A stretch of 44,812 bases of DNA from Myxococcaceae bacterium. Lineage in GTDB: Bacteria; Myxococcota; Myxococcia; Myxococcales; Myxococcaceae. Where the stretch lies: assembly GCA_016926755.1 (NCBI GenBank), contig JAFGNZ010000312.1, positions 1 through 44,812 on the forward strand, in the 5' to 3' direction. The notes under the pieces are model-generated. The model saw nothing but the letters and a program-made list of their open reading frames with translations. It ran no database searches and was not told the origin of the DNA. The position numbers and the translations under genes were made by a program. Below are positions 36,838-44,812 of the stretch, one piece after another. The number at the start of each line of letters is the position of its first letter. Within the stretch, counting starts at the first letter, position 1.

Positions 36838-37782
36838 CTACCCCGCGGCGCGGGCCTGCTCGCGCGCCTTCGCCCGGAAGTACTCCACCGTCCGGCGCAG
36901 GCCCTCGGCGAGGCCCACCGTCGGCTCCCAGCCAAGCACCTTCCTGGCCAGCCCCGCGTCGATGCAGGAGCGCCGCTGCTCGCCCGGCTTGCCTGGGGCA
37001 TGGGTGACCTTGAGCGTGGAGCCCGCCGCCTCGGCCAGCAGCGCGTAGAGCCGGTTGATGTCCGTCTCGATGCCGCCGCCGATGTTCACCGCGCCCACGT
37101 AGTCCTTCTCGGCGGCCAGGAGGTTGGCCCGGGCCACCTCTGGCCCGAAGACGAAGTCTCGCGTCTGGCCACCGTCCCCGAAGAGGGTGCACTCCCGGCC
37201 AGCGACCAGGCGCTGAGCGAAGATGGCCACCACCCCCGCCTCGCCATGGGGGTTCTGCCGGGGGCCGTAGACGTTGGCGTAGCGCAGGGCGACGTAGGCC
37301 AGCCCGTACTGGGCCCGGTAGTAGCCCAGGTACAGCTCGCCCGCCGCCTTGGAGACCCCATACGGGGACACCGGCCGCGTCGGGTGGCTCTCCGGCGCGG
37401 GGAAGACGTCCTGCTCGCCGTAGATGGCGCCGCCGGTGGAGCTGAAGATGACCTTCTTCACCCCGGAGGCGCGCGCGGCCTCCAGCAGGTTGAGCATGCC
37501 CAGGATGTTGGCGTCCGCGTCGAAGCGCGGATCCTCCACGCTGCGCCGCACGTCCATCTGCGCCGCCAGGTGGCAGAGGATCTGGGGCTGCTCGGAGCGG
37601 ATGAGGGCCGAGGCCTCGGGGCTGCGGATGTCCAGCTCCACCAGCTTCACGCGAGGGTCCAGGTTCTCCCGTCGTCCGCTCGACAGGTTGTCGAGGGCGA
37701 TCACCTCGTGCCCCGCGCGCAGGAACTCATCGCACACGTGCGACCCGATGAAGCCTGCTCCTCCCGTCACCAGCACTTTCAC
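36838..37782 (-). CDS. NAD-dependent sugar-nucleotide epimerase (GalE-like, extended SDR)
   Basis: 314 residues from a GTG ([15 protein letters not shown]) with GGGAGC about 6 nt upstream; an in-frame GTG 18 nt earlier is less well placed. The Rossmann TGGAGFIG is at the N-terminus. The catalytic set is [11 protein letters not shown] (Ser/Thr) and [13 protein letters not shown] (Tyr-x3-Lys), with [17 protein letters not shown] after it. This matches UDP-glucose or UDP-GlcNAc 4-epimerases; substrate not assignable. It is paired 54 nt downstream of a UXS-type gene, suggesting an envelope-polysaccharide sugar pathway. Confidence 0.88.
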   Translation of the reverse strand: MKVLVTGGAGFIGSHVCDEFLRAGHEVIALDNLSSGRRENLDPRVKLVELDIRSPEASALIRSEQPQILCHLAAQMDVRRSVEDPRFDADANILGMLNLLEAARASGVKKVIFSSTGGAIYGEQDVFPAPESHPTRPVSPYGVSKAAGELYLGYYRAQYGLAYVALRYANVYGPRQNPHGEAGVVAIFAQRLVAGRECTLFGDGGQTRDFVFGPEVARANLLAAEKDYVGAVNIGGGIETDINRLYALLAEAAGSTLKVTHAPGKPGEQRRSCIDAGLARKVLGWEPTVGLAEGLRRTVEYFRAKAREQARAAG

Positions 37783-37836
37783 GCTGAAGCTCCCGGCCAC
37801 CGCGCGTGGCCCAAAATGTTCAAAGGCGCCGCCAAC

Positions 37837-38793
<957 letters not shown>

Positions 38794-38810
38794 GCCCGTC
38801 ACGTCCCTGC

Positions 38811-38993
38811 CTAGCTGAGCTCGTCGAAGGTGGCCTGACCGGGCAGCTGCGCCTTGTACTTGTCGAGCACCAGATCGATCCCCTGCCGGATGTACTCGGC
38901 CACGGGCACCTTGGTCTTCTGATTCAGCGCCTTGAGGCGCTCGTTCTGCTCAGGGGTGATGTAGATGGTGGTGCTGATCTTCTTTCGGGCCAT
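38811..38993 (-). CDS. Ribbon-helix-helix DNA-binding protein (60 aa)
   Basis: A short basic protein, [20 protein letters not shown], whose strand TTIYIT and following helices ([31 protein letters not shown]) fit the MetJ/Arc/CopG fold. It is likely a dimeric transcription regulator. The flanking AT-rich gap holds ATATG/TATATG motifs, so autoregulation and control of the sugar-nucleotide genes directly downstream are plausible. No toxin gene is adjacent, so an antitoxin role is less likely. Confidence 0.85.
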   Translation of the reverse strand: MARKKISTTIYITPEQNERLKALNQKTKVPVAEYIRQGIDLVLDKYKAQLPGQATFDELS

Positions 38994-38997
38994 GGCG

Positions 38998-39014
38998 ATA
39001 TGTGAAAGTATATG
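38998..39014. promoter_or_regulatory. AT-rich motif pair in the RHH / lipoprotein divergent gap
   Basis: ATATG (38998-39002) and TATATG (39009-39014) occur as near direct repeats in the only AT-rich stretch of the 93-bp gap. On the minus strand TATACT there could serve as a -10 for the RHH operon. A candidate autoregulatory operator, by pattern only. Confidence 0.3.
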
Positions 39015-39086
39015 GAATGACGTGGCCCGTGAAGGAAACGGCCGCGCCCGCCGGGGGCGCCGTGCCCGAGCGCTCCGGGAGCAGGC

Positions 39087-39713
39087 ATGTCTTCAATGAA
39101 ATCATGGGGTTGCGCAGGACTTTGGGCGCTCGCGGTGCTGGCGGGCTGCTCGGGGGACAAGGCCGGGAGACAGCCGGTTGCCCAGCCGGAGCCCATTGGA
39201 GATCGCCCGGCGGCCCCTGAGTCAATCCGACCCCAGCGCGCCGAGGCCGAGAAGGTGAAGGAGCTGGATCTCAACCGCGACTACAAGCCGGACGTGTGGA
39301 CGTACTTCGTCGAGGCGGCGGGTCCGGACGGCCAGGCGCGCGAGCGGCGGGTGCGCAAGGAGATCGACTTCAACGGGGACGGCCGGGTGGACATCACCCA
39401 GTACTTCAACGAGCGCGACGAGAAGGTGCGCGAGACGATGGACCAGGACTTCGACGGCAAGGTCGACTCGGTCCTGTACTACGAGAAGAGCGTCAACGTG
39501 CGCACCGAGCGGGACGTGGACGGCAACGGGCGCGCGGACGTGTGGCTGTACTACGAGAAGGGCAAGCTGGCGCGCAAGGAGCGCGACACCAACGGCGACG
39601 GCAAGGTGGACAACTGGGAGTACTGGGAGGGCGGCCAGGTAGACCGGATCGGGGATGACCTGGACGGCGACGGCAACGTGGATCGCTGGACGAAGAACCC
39701 CAACGCCCGCTAG
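39087..39713 (+). CDS. Lipoprotein with six calcium-loop-like 24-residue repeats
   Basis: 208 residues. Signal peptide with lipobox VLAGC (Cys21); GGGAG lies 5 nt before the ATG. From residue 61 it carries six Dx(D/N)xDGxxD-type loops: DLNRDYKPD (61), DFNGDGRVD (94), DQDFDGKVD (119), DVDGNGRAD (143), DTNGDGKVD (167) and DLDGDGNVD (191). The last four are spaced exactly 24 residues, each followed by aromatic strands such as VWLYYEKGKL. These resemble EF-hand/dockerin/thrombospondin type-3 calcium loops. It is likely a periplasmic or surface calcium-binding repeat protein; function unknown. Confidence 0.85.
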   Translation: MSSMKSWGCAGLWALAVLAGCSGDKAGRQPVAQPEPIGDRPAAPESIRPQRAEAEKVKELDLNRDYKPDVWTYFVEAAGPDGQARERRVRKEIDFNGDGRVDITQYFNERDEKVRETMDQDFDGKVDSVLYYEKSVNVRTERDVDGNGRADVWLYYEKGKLARKERDTNGDGKVDNWEYWEGGQVDRIGDDLDGDGNVDRWTKNPNAR

Positions 39714-39726
39714 TCCCCGGCAGCCC

Positions 39727-39741
39727 CTCCCCCGCGGGGAG
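39727..39741. terminator. Hairpin between convergent lipoprotein and cupin genes
   Basis: CTCCCC (39727-39732) and GGGGAG (39736-39741) around CGC, 14 nt after the lipoprotein stop. No T-run; plausible for both directions. Confidence 0.45.
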
Positions 39742-39763
39742 TGGGCCCGCGCCCGAGCCCGCG

Positions 39764-40126
39764 CTACGGCTTGCTCGTCCCCACGCGGCCGTACGAGTCC
39801 TCGAGCCGCACCACGTCGTCCAGCTCGGGGGTGCTGACCTCGAGGATGTCACAGTCGGTGAGCGCCACCATGCGGTGCTGGGTGAGCGGCTTGATGTGGT
39901 AGCTCTCGCCGGGGCTCATCTCCTTCTCGATGAGGCCCTGGCCCTCGTCGACGACGAAGAGCAGCTTGCCGCTGTGGACGTGGATGGTCTCGTCCTTCTT
40001 GTTGTGGAACTGCAGGCTGAGCTTGTGGCCCTGCTTCACGTGCAGGAGCTTGCCCACGTAGCGCTCGGTGTGGGCCCAGATCAGCTCGTAGCCCCAGGGC
40101 TTCTCCACCCGCCTCGGCGTCATCAT
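39764..40126 (-). CDS. Cupin, mannose-6-phosphate-isomerase type II-like
   Basis: 120 residues forming a single cupin domain, like the C-terminal isomerase half of AlgA/ManC proteins. KPWGYELIWAHTERYVGKLLHVKQG is followed by the metal motif (LSLQFHNKKDETIHVHSG) and a second motif PGESYHIKPLTQHRM. It probably interconverts fructose-6-phosphate and mannose-6-phosphate, or acts on a related sugar, in keeping with sugar-nucleotide genes nearby. Two adjacent ATG codons are possible starts. Other small cupins cannot be ruled out. Confidence 0.8.
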   Translation of the reverse strand: MMTPRRVEKPWGYELIWAHTERYVGKLLHVKQGHKLSLQFHNKKDETIHVHSGKLLFVVDEGQGLIEKEMSPGESYHIKPLTQHRMVALTDCDILEVSTPELDDVVRLEDSYGRVGTSKP

Positions 40127-40153
40127 GTCGCTTCTCGCTCTTCCTGGACCGCT

Positions 40154-41005
40154 CTAGTTCGTCCCGGCGACGAACGCGTCGAGCTGGGTCTCTCGCTTGA
40201 AGTCCGCCAGGTAGCGCGTGGCCGCCTCACGAGAGGGGAAGCTGCCCATGCGGACCCGGTACCAGGTGCCCTTCCGGGGCACCTCGGCGGTGACGATATA
40301 GGGGGCATAGCCCCGGTCACGCAACCGGGTGGCGAAGCGGTCGGCCTCCTCGCGGGTCTGGAAGGCGGAGATCTGGAGCGTGAAGGCACCGCCCGGCACG
40401 GCCTCGGCCGGGCGCTGGGTGGCACGGGCGATCGCCTCCTTCAGCCCGCTGCCCGGGGTGGCCGTGCGCGCGGGGACGGACTCCTCCTCCACCGTGCCGG
40501 CCACGGGCTTCGGCTCGGCCGCGGGGGCCGGAGCGGCAGCGGGAGCGGTCGGGGCGGGAGCCTGGGGGCGCTTCACGGCCGCCAGGGCCGCCAGCTCCTC
40601 ATCCGCGGCGCTCAGGGTGGAAGCCGGCTTCTCGGCGGGCGCGGGCTTCTCGGCGGGTGCGGCAACGGCCGTGGCAGCGGGCGCGGGCTTGGGCGTGGCG
40701 GCGGGAGCGGGCTTGGGCGCTGGGGCCTTGGCGGGCTTCTGCTCGGCGGCCACGGGCTCGGCGGCCCTGCGAGTCAGCTCATCCTGGAACGTGAGCGGCG
40801 GCTCCTTCTGGACCTCCTGGAGCGCCTGGGCATTGGCGTCGAGCGCGGAGAGCAGATCCGGCGCCGCGGCGGCCTGGGCGTTGCCGGCGAGCTTCTTGCC
40901 CACCACCACGCCGAGGACGAACACGGCGCCCATCACGACGATCCCCGCGATCAACAGGCTGACGATCTGCCGGTTGTCCAGGGAGACGTCGAACTTCTCC
41001 TTCAT
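40154..41005 (-). CDS. SPOR-domain membrane protein
   Basis: 283 residues. A short cytoplasmic N-terminus and one membrane helix (about 13-36) are followed by a long low-complexity Ala/Pro/Lys-rich linker. The C-terminal SPOR domain (about 205-283) has FTLQISAFQTREEADRFATRL and WYRVRMGSFPSREAATRYL. SPOR domains bind denuded septal peptidoglycan, so the protein is likely periplasmic and division-linked (FtsN/DedD-like layout). I start at MKEKFDVS; upstream in-frame Met codons have no better ribosome-binding site. A good promoter lies just inside the IHF gene end. Confidence 0.88.
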   Translation of the reverse strand: MKEKFDVSLDNRQIVSLLIAGIVVMGAVFVLGVVVGKKLAGNAQAAAAPDLLSALDANAQALQEVQKEPPLTFQDELTRRAAEPVAAEQKPAKAPAPKPAPAATPKPAPAATAVAAPAEKPAPAEKPASTLSAADEELAALAAVKRPQAPAPTAPAAAPAPAAEPKPVAGTVEEESVPARTATPGSGLKEAIARATQRPAEAVPGGAFTLQISAFQTREEADRFATRLRDRGYAPYIVTAEVPRKGTWYRVRMGSFPSREAATRYLADFKRETQLDAFVAGTN

Positions 41006-41100
41006 CCGATGAGCATCCCGCATGGTCTTGGCGTTCCTCGTGCGCTTGGCGATCCGGCCGGGCTCATGCCGTGTTGCGGCCTGTAGCGCCAACGCTCCGG

Positions 41101-41129
41101 AAGGTACGCCCCACCTCCGGGTCGGTCAA
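41101..41129 (-). promoter_or_regulatory. Candidate promoter of the SPOR-protein gene
   Basis: On the minus strand TTGACC (41124-41129), 17 bp, then TACCTT (41101-41106). The -35 overlaps the stop codon of the IHF-like gene (41126-41128). The predicted leader is about 90 nt. Confidence 0.45.
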
Positions 41130-41524
41130 ATTCGCGGAGCCTCCTCACCCGCGGTGATGGAGGACGAGGTGAGCACCGGAGTGCTCCGATCCGCCATGAG
41201 TGGCCGGCGGGACGGGGCTTCGGACCCGGAGTCGAGTGCAAGGCACGCGCGGTTGATGCGCTCGCGCAGCTCCTTGCCCGCGGCGAAGGACAAGGCCCGC
41301 CGGGCGGGAAGCGGCACGGGCTCCCCCGTCTTGGGGTTGCGGCCGAGCCGGGCGGGGCGAGACTTCACCCCGAAGCAGCCGAACCCGCGCAGCTCGATGC
41401 GCTCTCCTTCCTTCAGCGCCTGGGTCATCTGGTCGAAGACGGCGTTGACGAGGGCCTCGATCCGCCGGGGAGGGATATGGGGTGCCTTCGCCGCGATGCA
41501 GTCGATGAGCTGGCTCTTGGTCAT
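41126..41524 (-). CDS. IHF/HU-family DNA-binding protein with extended C-terminus
   Basis: 132 residues. The HU/IHF domain occupies 1-94: MTKSQLIDCIAAKAP, VFDQMTQALKEGERIELRGFGCFGVKSRPARLGRNPKTGEPV, and an AAGKELRERIN C-terminal helix. GRNPKTGE is the DNA-intercalating arm region with its proline. About 38 residues follow that are absent from typical IHF-beta (about 94-100 aa) and look unstructured (Ser/Thr/Pro-rich). GAGGTG lies 4-6 nt before the ATG. It could be the IHF-beta chain or a paralogue used in chromosome organisation. Confidence 0.88.
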   Translation of the reverse strand: MTKSQLIDCIAAKAPHIPPRRIEALVNAVFDQMTQALKEGERIELRGFGCFGVKSRPARLGRNPKTGEPVPLPARRALSFAAGKELRERINRACLALDSGSEAPSRRPLMADRSTPVLTSSSITAGEEAPRI

Positions 41525-41585
41525 GCCGCACCTCGCTCCGGTCAGGAGCCAGGCACTCTACAGAAGGGGGGTGACACGGCCACGA

Positions 41586-41598
41586 CCGCCCCTGGCGG
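41586..41598 (-). terminator. Small hairpin directly after the FecR-like gene
   Basis: CCGCC (41586-41590) and GGCGG (41594-41598) with a 3-nt loop, immediately downstream of the minus-strand stop at 41600. Short stem, no T-run; weak. Confidence 0.3.
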
Positions 41599-41599
41599 C

Positions 41600-42364
41600 T
41601 CACTGCACGCGCAGATCCATCGGGCCCTCGAGCTCCAACTCCGTGCCCTCGGGGGTGCGCAGCACCAGCTCGGCGCCATCGGGGATGACCAGCCGCACCG
41701 TGCGGCCGAGCGGGATCTGCCGATCCTCGAGCAGGACCGCGGTGGTGAGATCATCCGTCTCCGCGACCACGAAGCCGTCCTCTACCTCGGCCACGATCCC
41801 ACCCTCGCCCAGAGGTCCCGCGTGGATGTACGGCACCTTGGGCCGGAAGGGCGGCGCGGGGAGCGGCTTGGAGGGCCCCTCGGGGCGGGTTTTGGAGGTG
41901 AGCTTCTCCATCCCATTGGGTGTGAAGAAGGCCTTGAAGTAGTCGGACGTCGTGAGGTCCTTGTCCGCGGATGGCGGCGTCACCTGGCTGTTGGTGTAGC
42001 GCGCCGCCACGATGCGCTGGGGGGGAGGGACTTCCTGCAAGATGCCCTCCACCCACCGCCGGGACGGGATGTTGGAGCCGAGCAGCTTCGCCTCGTCCAC
42101 CTCCCCCACCTCCAGCTCATCCCCGTTCTCCAGGAAGCGCATGCCGCCGCCGAAGTACTCGAGGAGCGCGGGGCCCGTGGCGATGATCTGATCGTTGGCG
42201 CGAAGGTGCGAGCCCACGGGGATGGGGCGCTTGTCCTGGCCCACGACGCGCAGCACCGGAGCGCCCGCGGCATGCAGGCCGGCGATGGGCTTGTCCGAGG
42301 GCTTCTTGCAGCCGCCCACGAGGCAGAGGGCCGCGAACACGAGAACGCCTGGGTGACGCGCCAT
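41600..42364 (-). CDS. FecR-like lipoprotein
   Basis: 254 residues with lipobox CLVGGC (Cys19). A FecR-type beta region follows: GQDKRPIPVGSHLRANDQIIATGPALLEYFGGGMRFLENGDELEVGE. A linker comes next, then a second, similar beta-rich block at the C-terminus (VRLVIPDGAELVLRTPEGTELELEGPM). GGAGGTGGGC precedes the ATG. It is the third gene after cca and mnmA (17-nt gap). No sigma factor or TonB receptor is next to it, so the classic iron-signalling role is not indicated; probably an envelope scaffold protein. Confidence 0.8.
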   Translation of the reverse strand: MARHPGVLVFAALCLVGGCKKPSDKPIAGLHAAGAPVLRVVGQDKRPIPVGSHLRANDQIIATGPALLEYFGGGMRFLENGDELEVGEVDEAKLLGSNIPSRRWVEGILQEVPPPQRIVAARYTNSQVTPPSADKDLTTSDYFKAFFTPNGMEKLTSKTRPEGPSKPLPAPPFRPKVPYIHAGPLGEGGIVAEVEDGFVVAETDDLTTAVLLEDRQIPLGRTVRLVIPDGAELVLRTPEGTELELEGPMDLRVQ

Positions 42365-42381
42365 GCCCACCTCCCGCCCGG

Positions 42382-43428
42382 TCAGACGATCCAGCCTCCG
42401 CCGAGCACACGATCGCGATCGTAGACCACCGCGGCCTGTCCTGGCGTCACCGCGCGCGCTGGCTCCTCGAGCTTCACGGACACCAGCCCATGTGGGGAGA
42501 TCTCCACGCGGCCGGGGGCACCCGCGTGGCGGTGGCGGATGCGGACCTCCACGGTCTGCTCGGGCGGCGGAGGGGCATCCACCCAGTGGGGCTGGAGCAG
42601 CCCGAACGAGTCGCGCCCGACCGTGGTGGCGGAGCCGACGACGACGCGGTTCGTCTCCGGCTCGAGGCGCTGGACGTAGCGGACCTCGCCTCCCCCGAGG
42701 TTCAGCCCGCGGCGCTGGCCCACGGTGAAGCGGTGGATGCCGCCGTGGGCGCCCAGCACCTGGCCCTCGGCGTCGACGATCTCTCCGGCCGGCTGCGGCC
42801 CGGCCACCTTCTCCACGAAGCCCGCGTAGTCGCCATCGGGCACGAAGCAGATCTCCATGCTCTCCGGCTTGTGGCTGGTGGGGAGGCCGTGGCGCTCGGC
42901 GACGGCGCGGACCTCGGCCTTGGTCATGTCCCCCACGGGGAAGAGGATGTCGGCCAGCTCGCTCTGGCCGAGCGTGAAGAGGAAGTAGCTCTGGTCCTTG
43001 GCGAGATCCCGGGCGCGGCGCAGGACATGGCGCTCGCCCTCGCGCTCCACGCGGGCATAGTGGCCGGTGGCGAGCCGGGCGCCCAGGGCGCGGGCCCGCT
43101 TGAGGAGGAAGTTGAACTTCACGTCCCGGTTGCAGGCCACACAGGGAATGGGGGTGCGGCCGCCGAGGTACGACTGGACGAAGGGGTTGATGACGCGGTC
43201 CTTGAAGATCTCCTCGGCGTTGGCCACGTAGAAGGGGATGCCCAGCGCCTGGGCCACGGCGCGCGCGTCGTCGATGTCGTCCGGGCTGCAGCAGCTTCCG
43301 CACTGGGCCTTGCCCTCGTAGGACCAGACCCGCAGCGTGATGCCGATCACCTCGTGCCCCTGCTCCTTGAGGAGCGCGGCGGCCGCCGAGGAGTCCACCC
43401 CACCGCTCATGGCAACGACGACTCGCAT
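42382..43428 (-). CDS. mnmA: tRNA-specific 2-thiouridylase (MnmA)
   Basis: Introduces the 2-thio group at wobble U34 of Lys, Glu and Gln tRNAs. 348 residues. The PP-loop is [10 protein letters not shown] (6-15). Catalytic cysteines are Cys99 (PCVACN) and Cys194 ([11 protein letters not shown]). The [13 protein letters not shown] segment (43-55) marks the sub-type with extra cysteines, possibly metal-binding. The C-terminal domain has [17 protein letters not shown]. It is 10 nt downstream of cca, and both act on tRNA. Confidence 0.95.
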   Translation of the reverse strand: MRVVVAMSGGVDSSAAAALLKEQGHEVIGITLRVWSYEGKAQCGSCCSPDDIDDARAVAQALGIPFYVANAEEIFKDRVINPFVQSYLGGRTPIPCVACNRDVKFNFLLKRARALGARLATGHYARVEREGERHVLRRARDLAKDQSYFLFTLGQSELADILFPVGDMTKAEVRAVAERHGLPTSHKPESMEICFVPDGDYAGFVEKVAGPQPAGEIVDAEGQVLGAHGGIHRFTVGQRRGLNLGGGEVRYVQRLEPETNRVVVGSATTVGRDSFGLLQPHWVDAPPPPEQTVEVRIRHRHAGAPGRVEISPHGLVSVKLEEPARAVTPGQAAVVYDRDRVLGGGWIV

Positions 43429-43438
43429 GACATCCTTC

Positions 43439-44704
43439 CTACACCTTCCCTGCCTGCCAGGCTCGCAGCAGCTCCTTCAACCTCTCCGACTGGTTGAGGG
43501 CGGGATCGTCGAGCACGGACTCCATGAGGAACCGGGTGGCCTCTCCGACGATCGGCGATGGACCGACTCCCAGAGTGGCCATGATGTCCCCACCGGTGAG
43601 CGCGAGCTCCTTGGCGCTCAAGGGGGGCTTCGCGGCAGCCAGGGCGCGCAGCCGCTCCTGGAGCCTCAGGAAGTCCGGGAGCCGGTCCGGGGCTCGGATC
43701 TGGATGCGCGCGTGAGCGACGGCGAGCAAGGGCTCCAGCTGCCCGAGCCCTACCCTGGCGAGCAGGCGCCGGAGCTGCGGATCGCTGTCTCCGATGCGAG
43801 CCTCGAGCGCGGCGTGCTCGACGAGGAGCCCCAGCAGCTCGGCGACCTTGTTGGGGAACTTGAGCCGGATCCCGATCTCGCGGGCCTGGGGTCCGCTGAC
43901 GAGATCCGCCAGCAGGGCCGCCATCCGGAGCTCCGCCTCGGCGGGGGCGATATGGGCGGCGGCGCGAGCCAGCCGAGCGGCTTCGGCGTCGGCGCGCGCC
44001 AGCTCGGGGAGGAAGATCTCCAAGAGCCCGGTCTCCGCCAGCAGCACGAGGCCAGACTCGGTGCGCGGGGAGAGGAGCAGCTTGACGAGCTCCTCGCGGA
44101 CCCGCTCCATGGCGACCTTCCGGAACACCGGGAGGGTGGGAGGGATGGCGGCCTGGGTGGCGGGTTCGAGCGTGAAGCCGAGCACCGCCGCGAAGCGCAC
44201 GGCGCGCATGGGGCGCAGGCCATCCTCGGAGAAGCGCTCGTGGGCGTCGCGCACGCACCGGATGACGTGGGCCTGAAGGTCCGCCTGGCCACCGAACGGA
44301 TCGACGAGCTCCCGGCTGAGGGGATCGTAGGCCATGGCGTTGATGGTGAAGTCCCGGCGCGAGAGATCCTCGGTGATGTCGCTCTCGAAGGTGACGGTGC
44401 TGGGGCGGCGCCCGTCGTGGTAGTCGCCCTCGCTGCGGAAGGTGGTGACCTCCACGTGGGTGCCGCCGATGACGACGGTGACGGTGCCGTGCTGGATGCC
44501 GGTGGGGATGACCTTCTTGAACGCGGCCTGGACCTCGTGGGGGTGGGCGCTGGTGGCGACGTCGAAGTCCTTGGGAGGGACGCCCCGGACCATGTCGCGG
44601 ACGCAGCCGCCCACGAGGAAGACGGCGAAGTTCAGCTCGCGGAGGCGGCGGAGGACGTCAAGGACGGGGCGCGGGATGGCGGCGTTGTGGAGGTTCGCGA
44701 GCAT
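43439..44704 (-). CDS. cca: CCA tRNA nucleotidyltransferase / poly(A) polymerase family protein
   Basis: Class II nucleotidyltransferase, 421 residues from [14 protein letters not shown]. The head domain has [13 protein letters not shown] and the metal-binding DFDVAT (Asp-x-Asp), followed by [27 protein letters not shown] and the neck motif [13 protein letters not shown]-type ([16 protein letters not shown]). The C-terminal body is helical without an obvious HD metal-phosphohydrolase motif. It would add or repair the CCA end of tRNAs; poly(A) polymerase is an alternative. The frame is open upstream, but that part is translated tRNA-like sequence and is excluded. Confidence 0.9.
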   Translation of the reverse strand: MLANLHNAAIPRPVLDVLRRLRELNFAVFLVGGCVRDMVRGVPPKDFDVATSAHPHEVQAAFKKVIPTGIQHGTVTVVIGGTHVEVTTFRSEGDYHDGRRPSTVTFESDITEDLSRRDFTINAMAYDPLSRELVDPFGGQADLQAHVIRCVRDAHERFSEDGLRPMRAVRFAAVLGFTLEPATQAAIPPTLPVFRKVAMERVREELVKLLLSPRTESGLVLLAETGLLEIFLPELARADAEAARLARAAAHIAPAEAELRMAALLADLVSGPQAREIGIRLKFPNKVAELLGLLVEHAALEARIGDSDPQLRRLLARVGLGQLEPLLAVAHARIQIRAPDRLPDFLRLQERLRALAAAKPPLSAKELALTGGDIMATLGVGPSPIVGEATRFLMESVLDDPALNQSERLKELLRAWQAGKV

Positions 44705-44730
44705 CAGCCGCGCTGCGCCAGAAAAGGAAG

Positions 44731-44774
44731 CGGCCCCGGCTGGAATCGAACCAGCGGCCTGCGGTTTAGGAAAC
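44731..44774 (-). pseudogene. 3' half of a tRNA-Arg(CCT) gene; candidate attachment site
   Basis: Read on the minus strand, the sequence gives an anticodon loop TTCCTAA (44766-44772), the 3' anticodon-stem strand ACCGC (44761-44765), a 5-nt variable loop (44756-44760), a T-stem GCTGG/CCAGC with T-loop TTCGATT (44739-44755), the acceptor 3' strand CGGGGCC (44732-44738) and discriminator G (44731). The 5' partner strands are missing: the bases that should complete the anticodon stem read ACCGT rather than GCGGT. There is no D-arm and no GGCCCCG acceptor strand in 44775-44812, although a whole tRNA would fit there. No CCA is encoded. Confidence 0.7.
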
Positions 44775-44812
44775 GGTACTGAGGCGCACGGCACGGCCGA
44801 GCACCGAGGGCA

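Noticed and set aside
38811-38993. The RHH protein as an antitoxin of a toxin-antitoxin pair
   Set aside because: No small partner gene overlaps or follows it; the next gene 17 nt downstream is a sugar-nucleotide enzyme.
44705-44794. A 30-residue N-terminal extension of Cca
   Set aside because: It translates through the tRNA 3' half. The family-like sequence begins at the ATG at 44704.
44731-44806. A complete tRNA at the right edge
   Set aside because: Enough sequence is present for a full tRNA, but the D-arm, the 5' acceptor strand and most of the 5' anticodon-stem strand are absent.

Overview
The window is GC-rich, tightly packed bacterial chromosome with strongly G/C-biased third codon positions. 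The gene content points to a myxobacterium (Myxococcota, probably suborder Cystobacterineae): OSB-pathway menaquinone synthesis, a CGSCC-type MnmA, many lipoproteins, a SPOR-domain protein, and TCA, pyrimidine and sugar-nucleotide genes. The taxonomic call is inference. No rRNA, intact tRNA, CRISPR array, transposase or integrase is visible.

Layout. (1) 1-1,886, minus: icd then mdh (mdh runs off the left edge). (2) 2,414-8,537, minus: menD-menH-menA-menC-menE, with overlapping or abutting reading frames, ending in a strong hairpin. (3) 8,538-15,284: an interruption between menD and menF. It has an AT-rich promoter region with a dense repeat/palindrome array, a plus-strand operon (SnoaL/NTF2-like protein, O-methyltransferase, VOC protein), and a minus-strand operon (trihaem cytochrome, pentahaem outer-membrane-type lipoprotein, second lipoprotein). 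(4) 15,285-16,595, minus: menF, divergent from (5) 16,716-23,467, plus: DAHP synthase, menG/ubiE, aroK, aroD-aroE fusion, aroC, aroB, aroA, with every junction overlapping. (6) 23,551-29,578: gltA, a convergent long-chain acyl-CoA ligase, a zinc-ribbon protein with an acidic tail, a secreted bifunctional-nuclease-family protein, and pyk. (7) 29,603-36,695, minus: lepA-lepB-pyrB-pyrC-carA-orf222. (8) 36,838-40,126: two sugar-nucleotide epimerase/decarboxylase genes with a ribbon-helix-helix protein, a divergent lipoprotein with calcium-loop-like repeats, and a mannose-6-phosphate-isomerase-type cupin. (9) 40,154-44,704, minus: cca-mnmA-FecR-like lipoprotein, an IHF/HU protein and a SPOR protein. 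(10) 44,731-44,774: the 3' half only of a tRNA-Arg(CCT) gene, directly upstream of cca.

How it fits together. Blocks 4-5 encode all seven shikimate-pathway steps from PEP and erythrose-4-phosphate to chorismate. MenF passes chorismate to the MenD/H/C/E/A branch and MenG finishes menaquinone; only MenB (and a DHNA-CoA thioesterase) is not seen. A c-type cytochrome cluster sits inside the quinone locus, so a quinone-to-extracellular or periplasmic electron route is a reasonable but untested idea. The main items to check are the split men locus, the pentahaem cytochrome/O-methyltransferase insert with its operator-like array, and the truncated tRNA, which looks like one end of an integrated element lying beyond the right edge.
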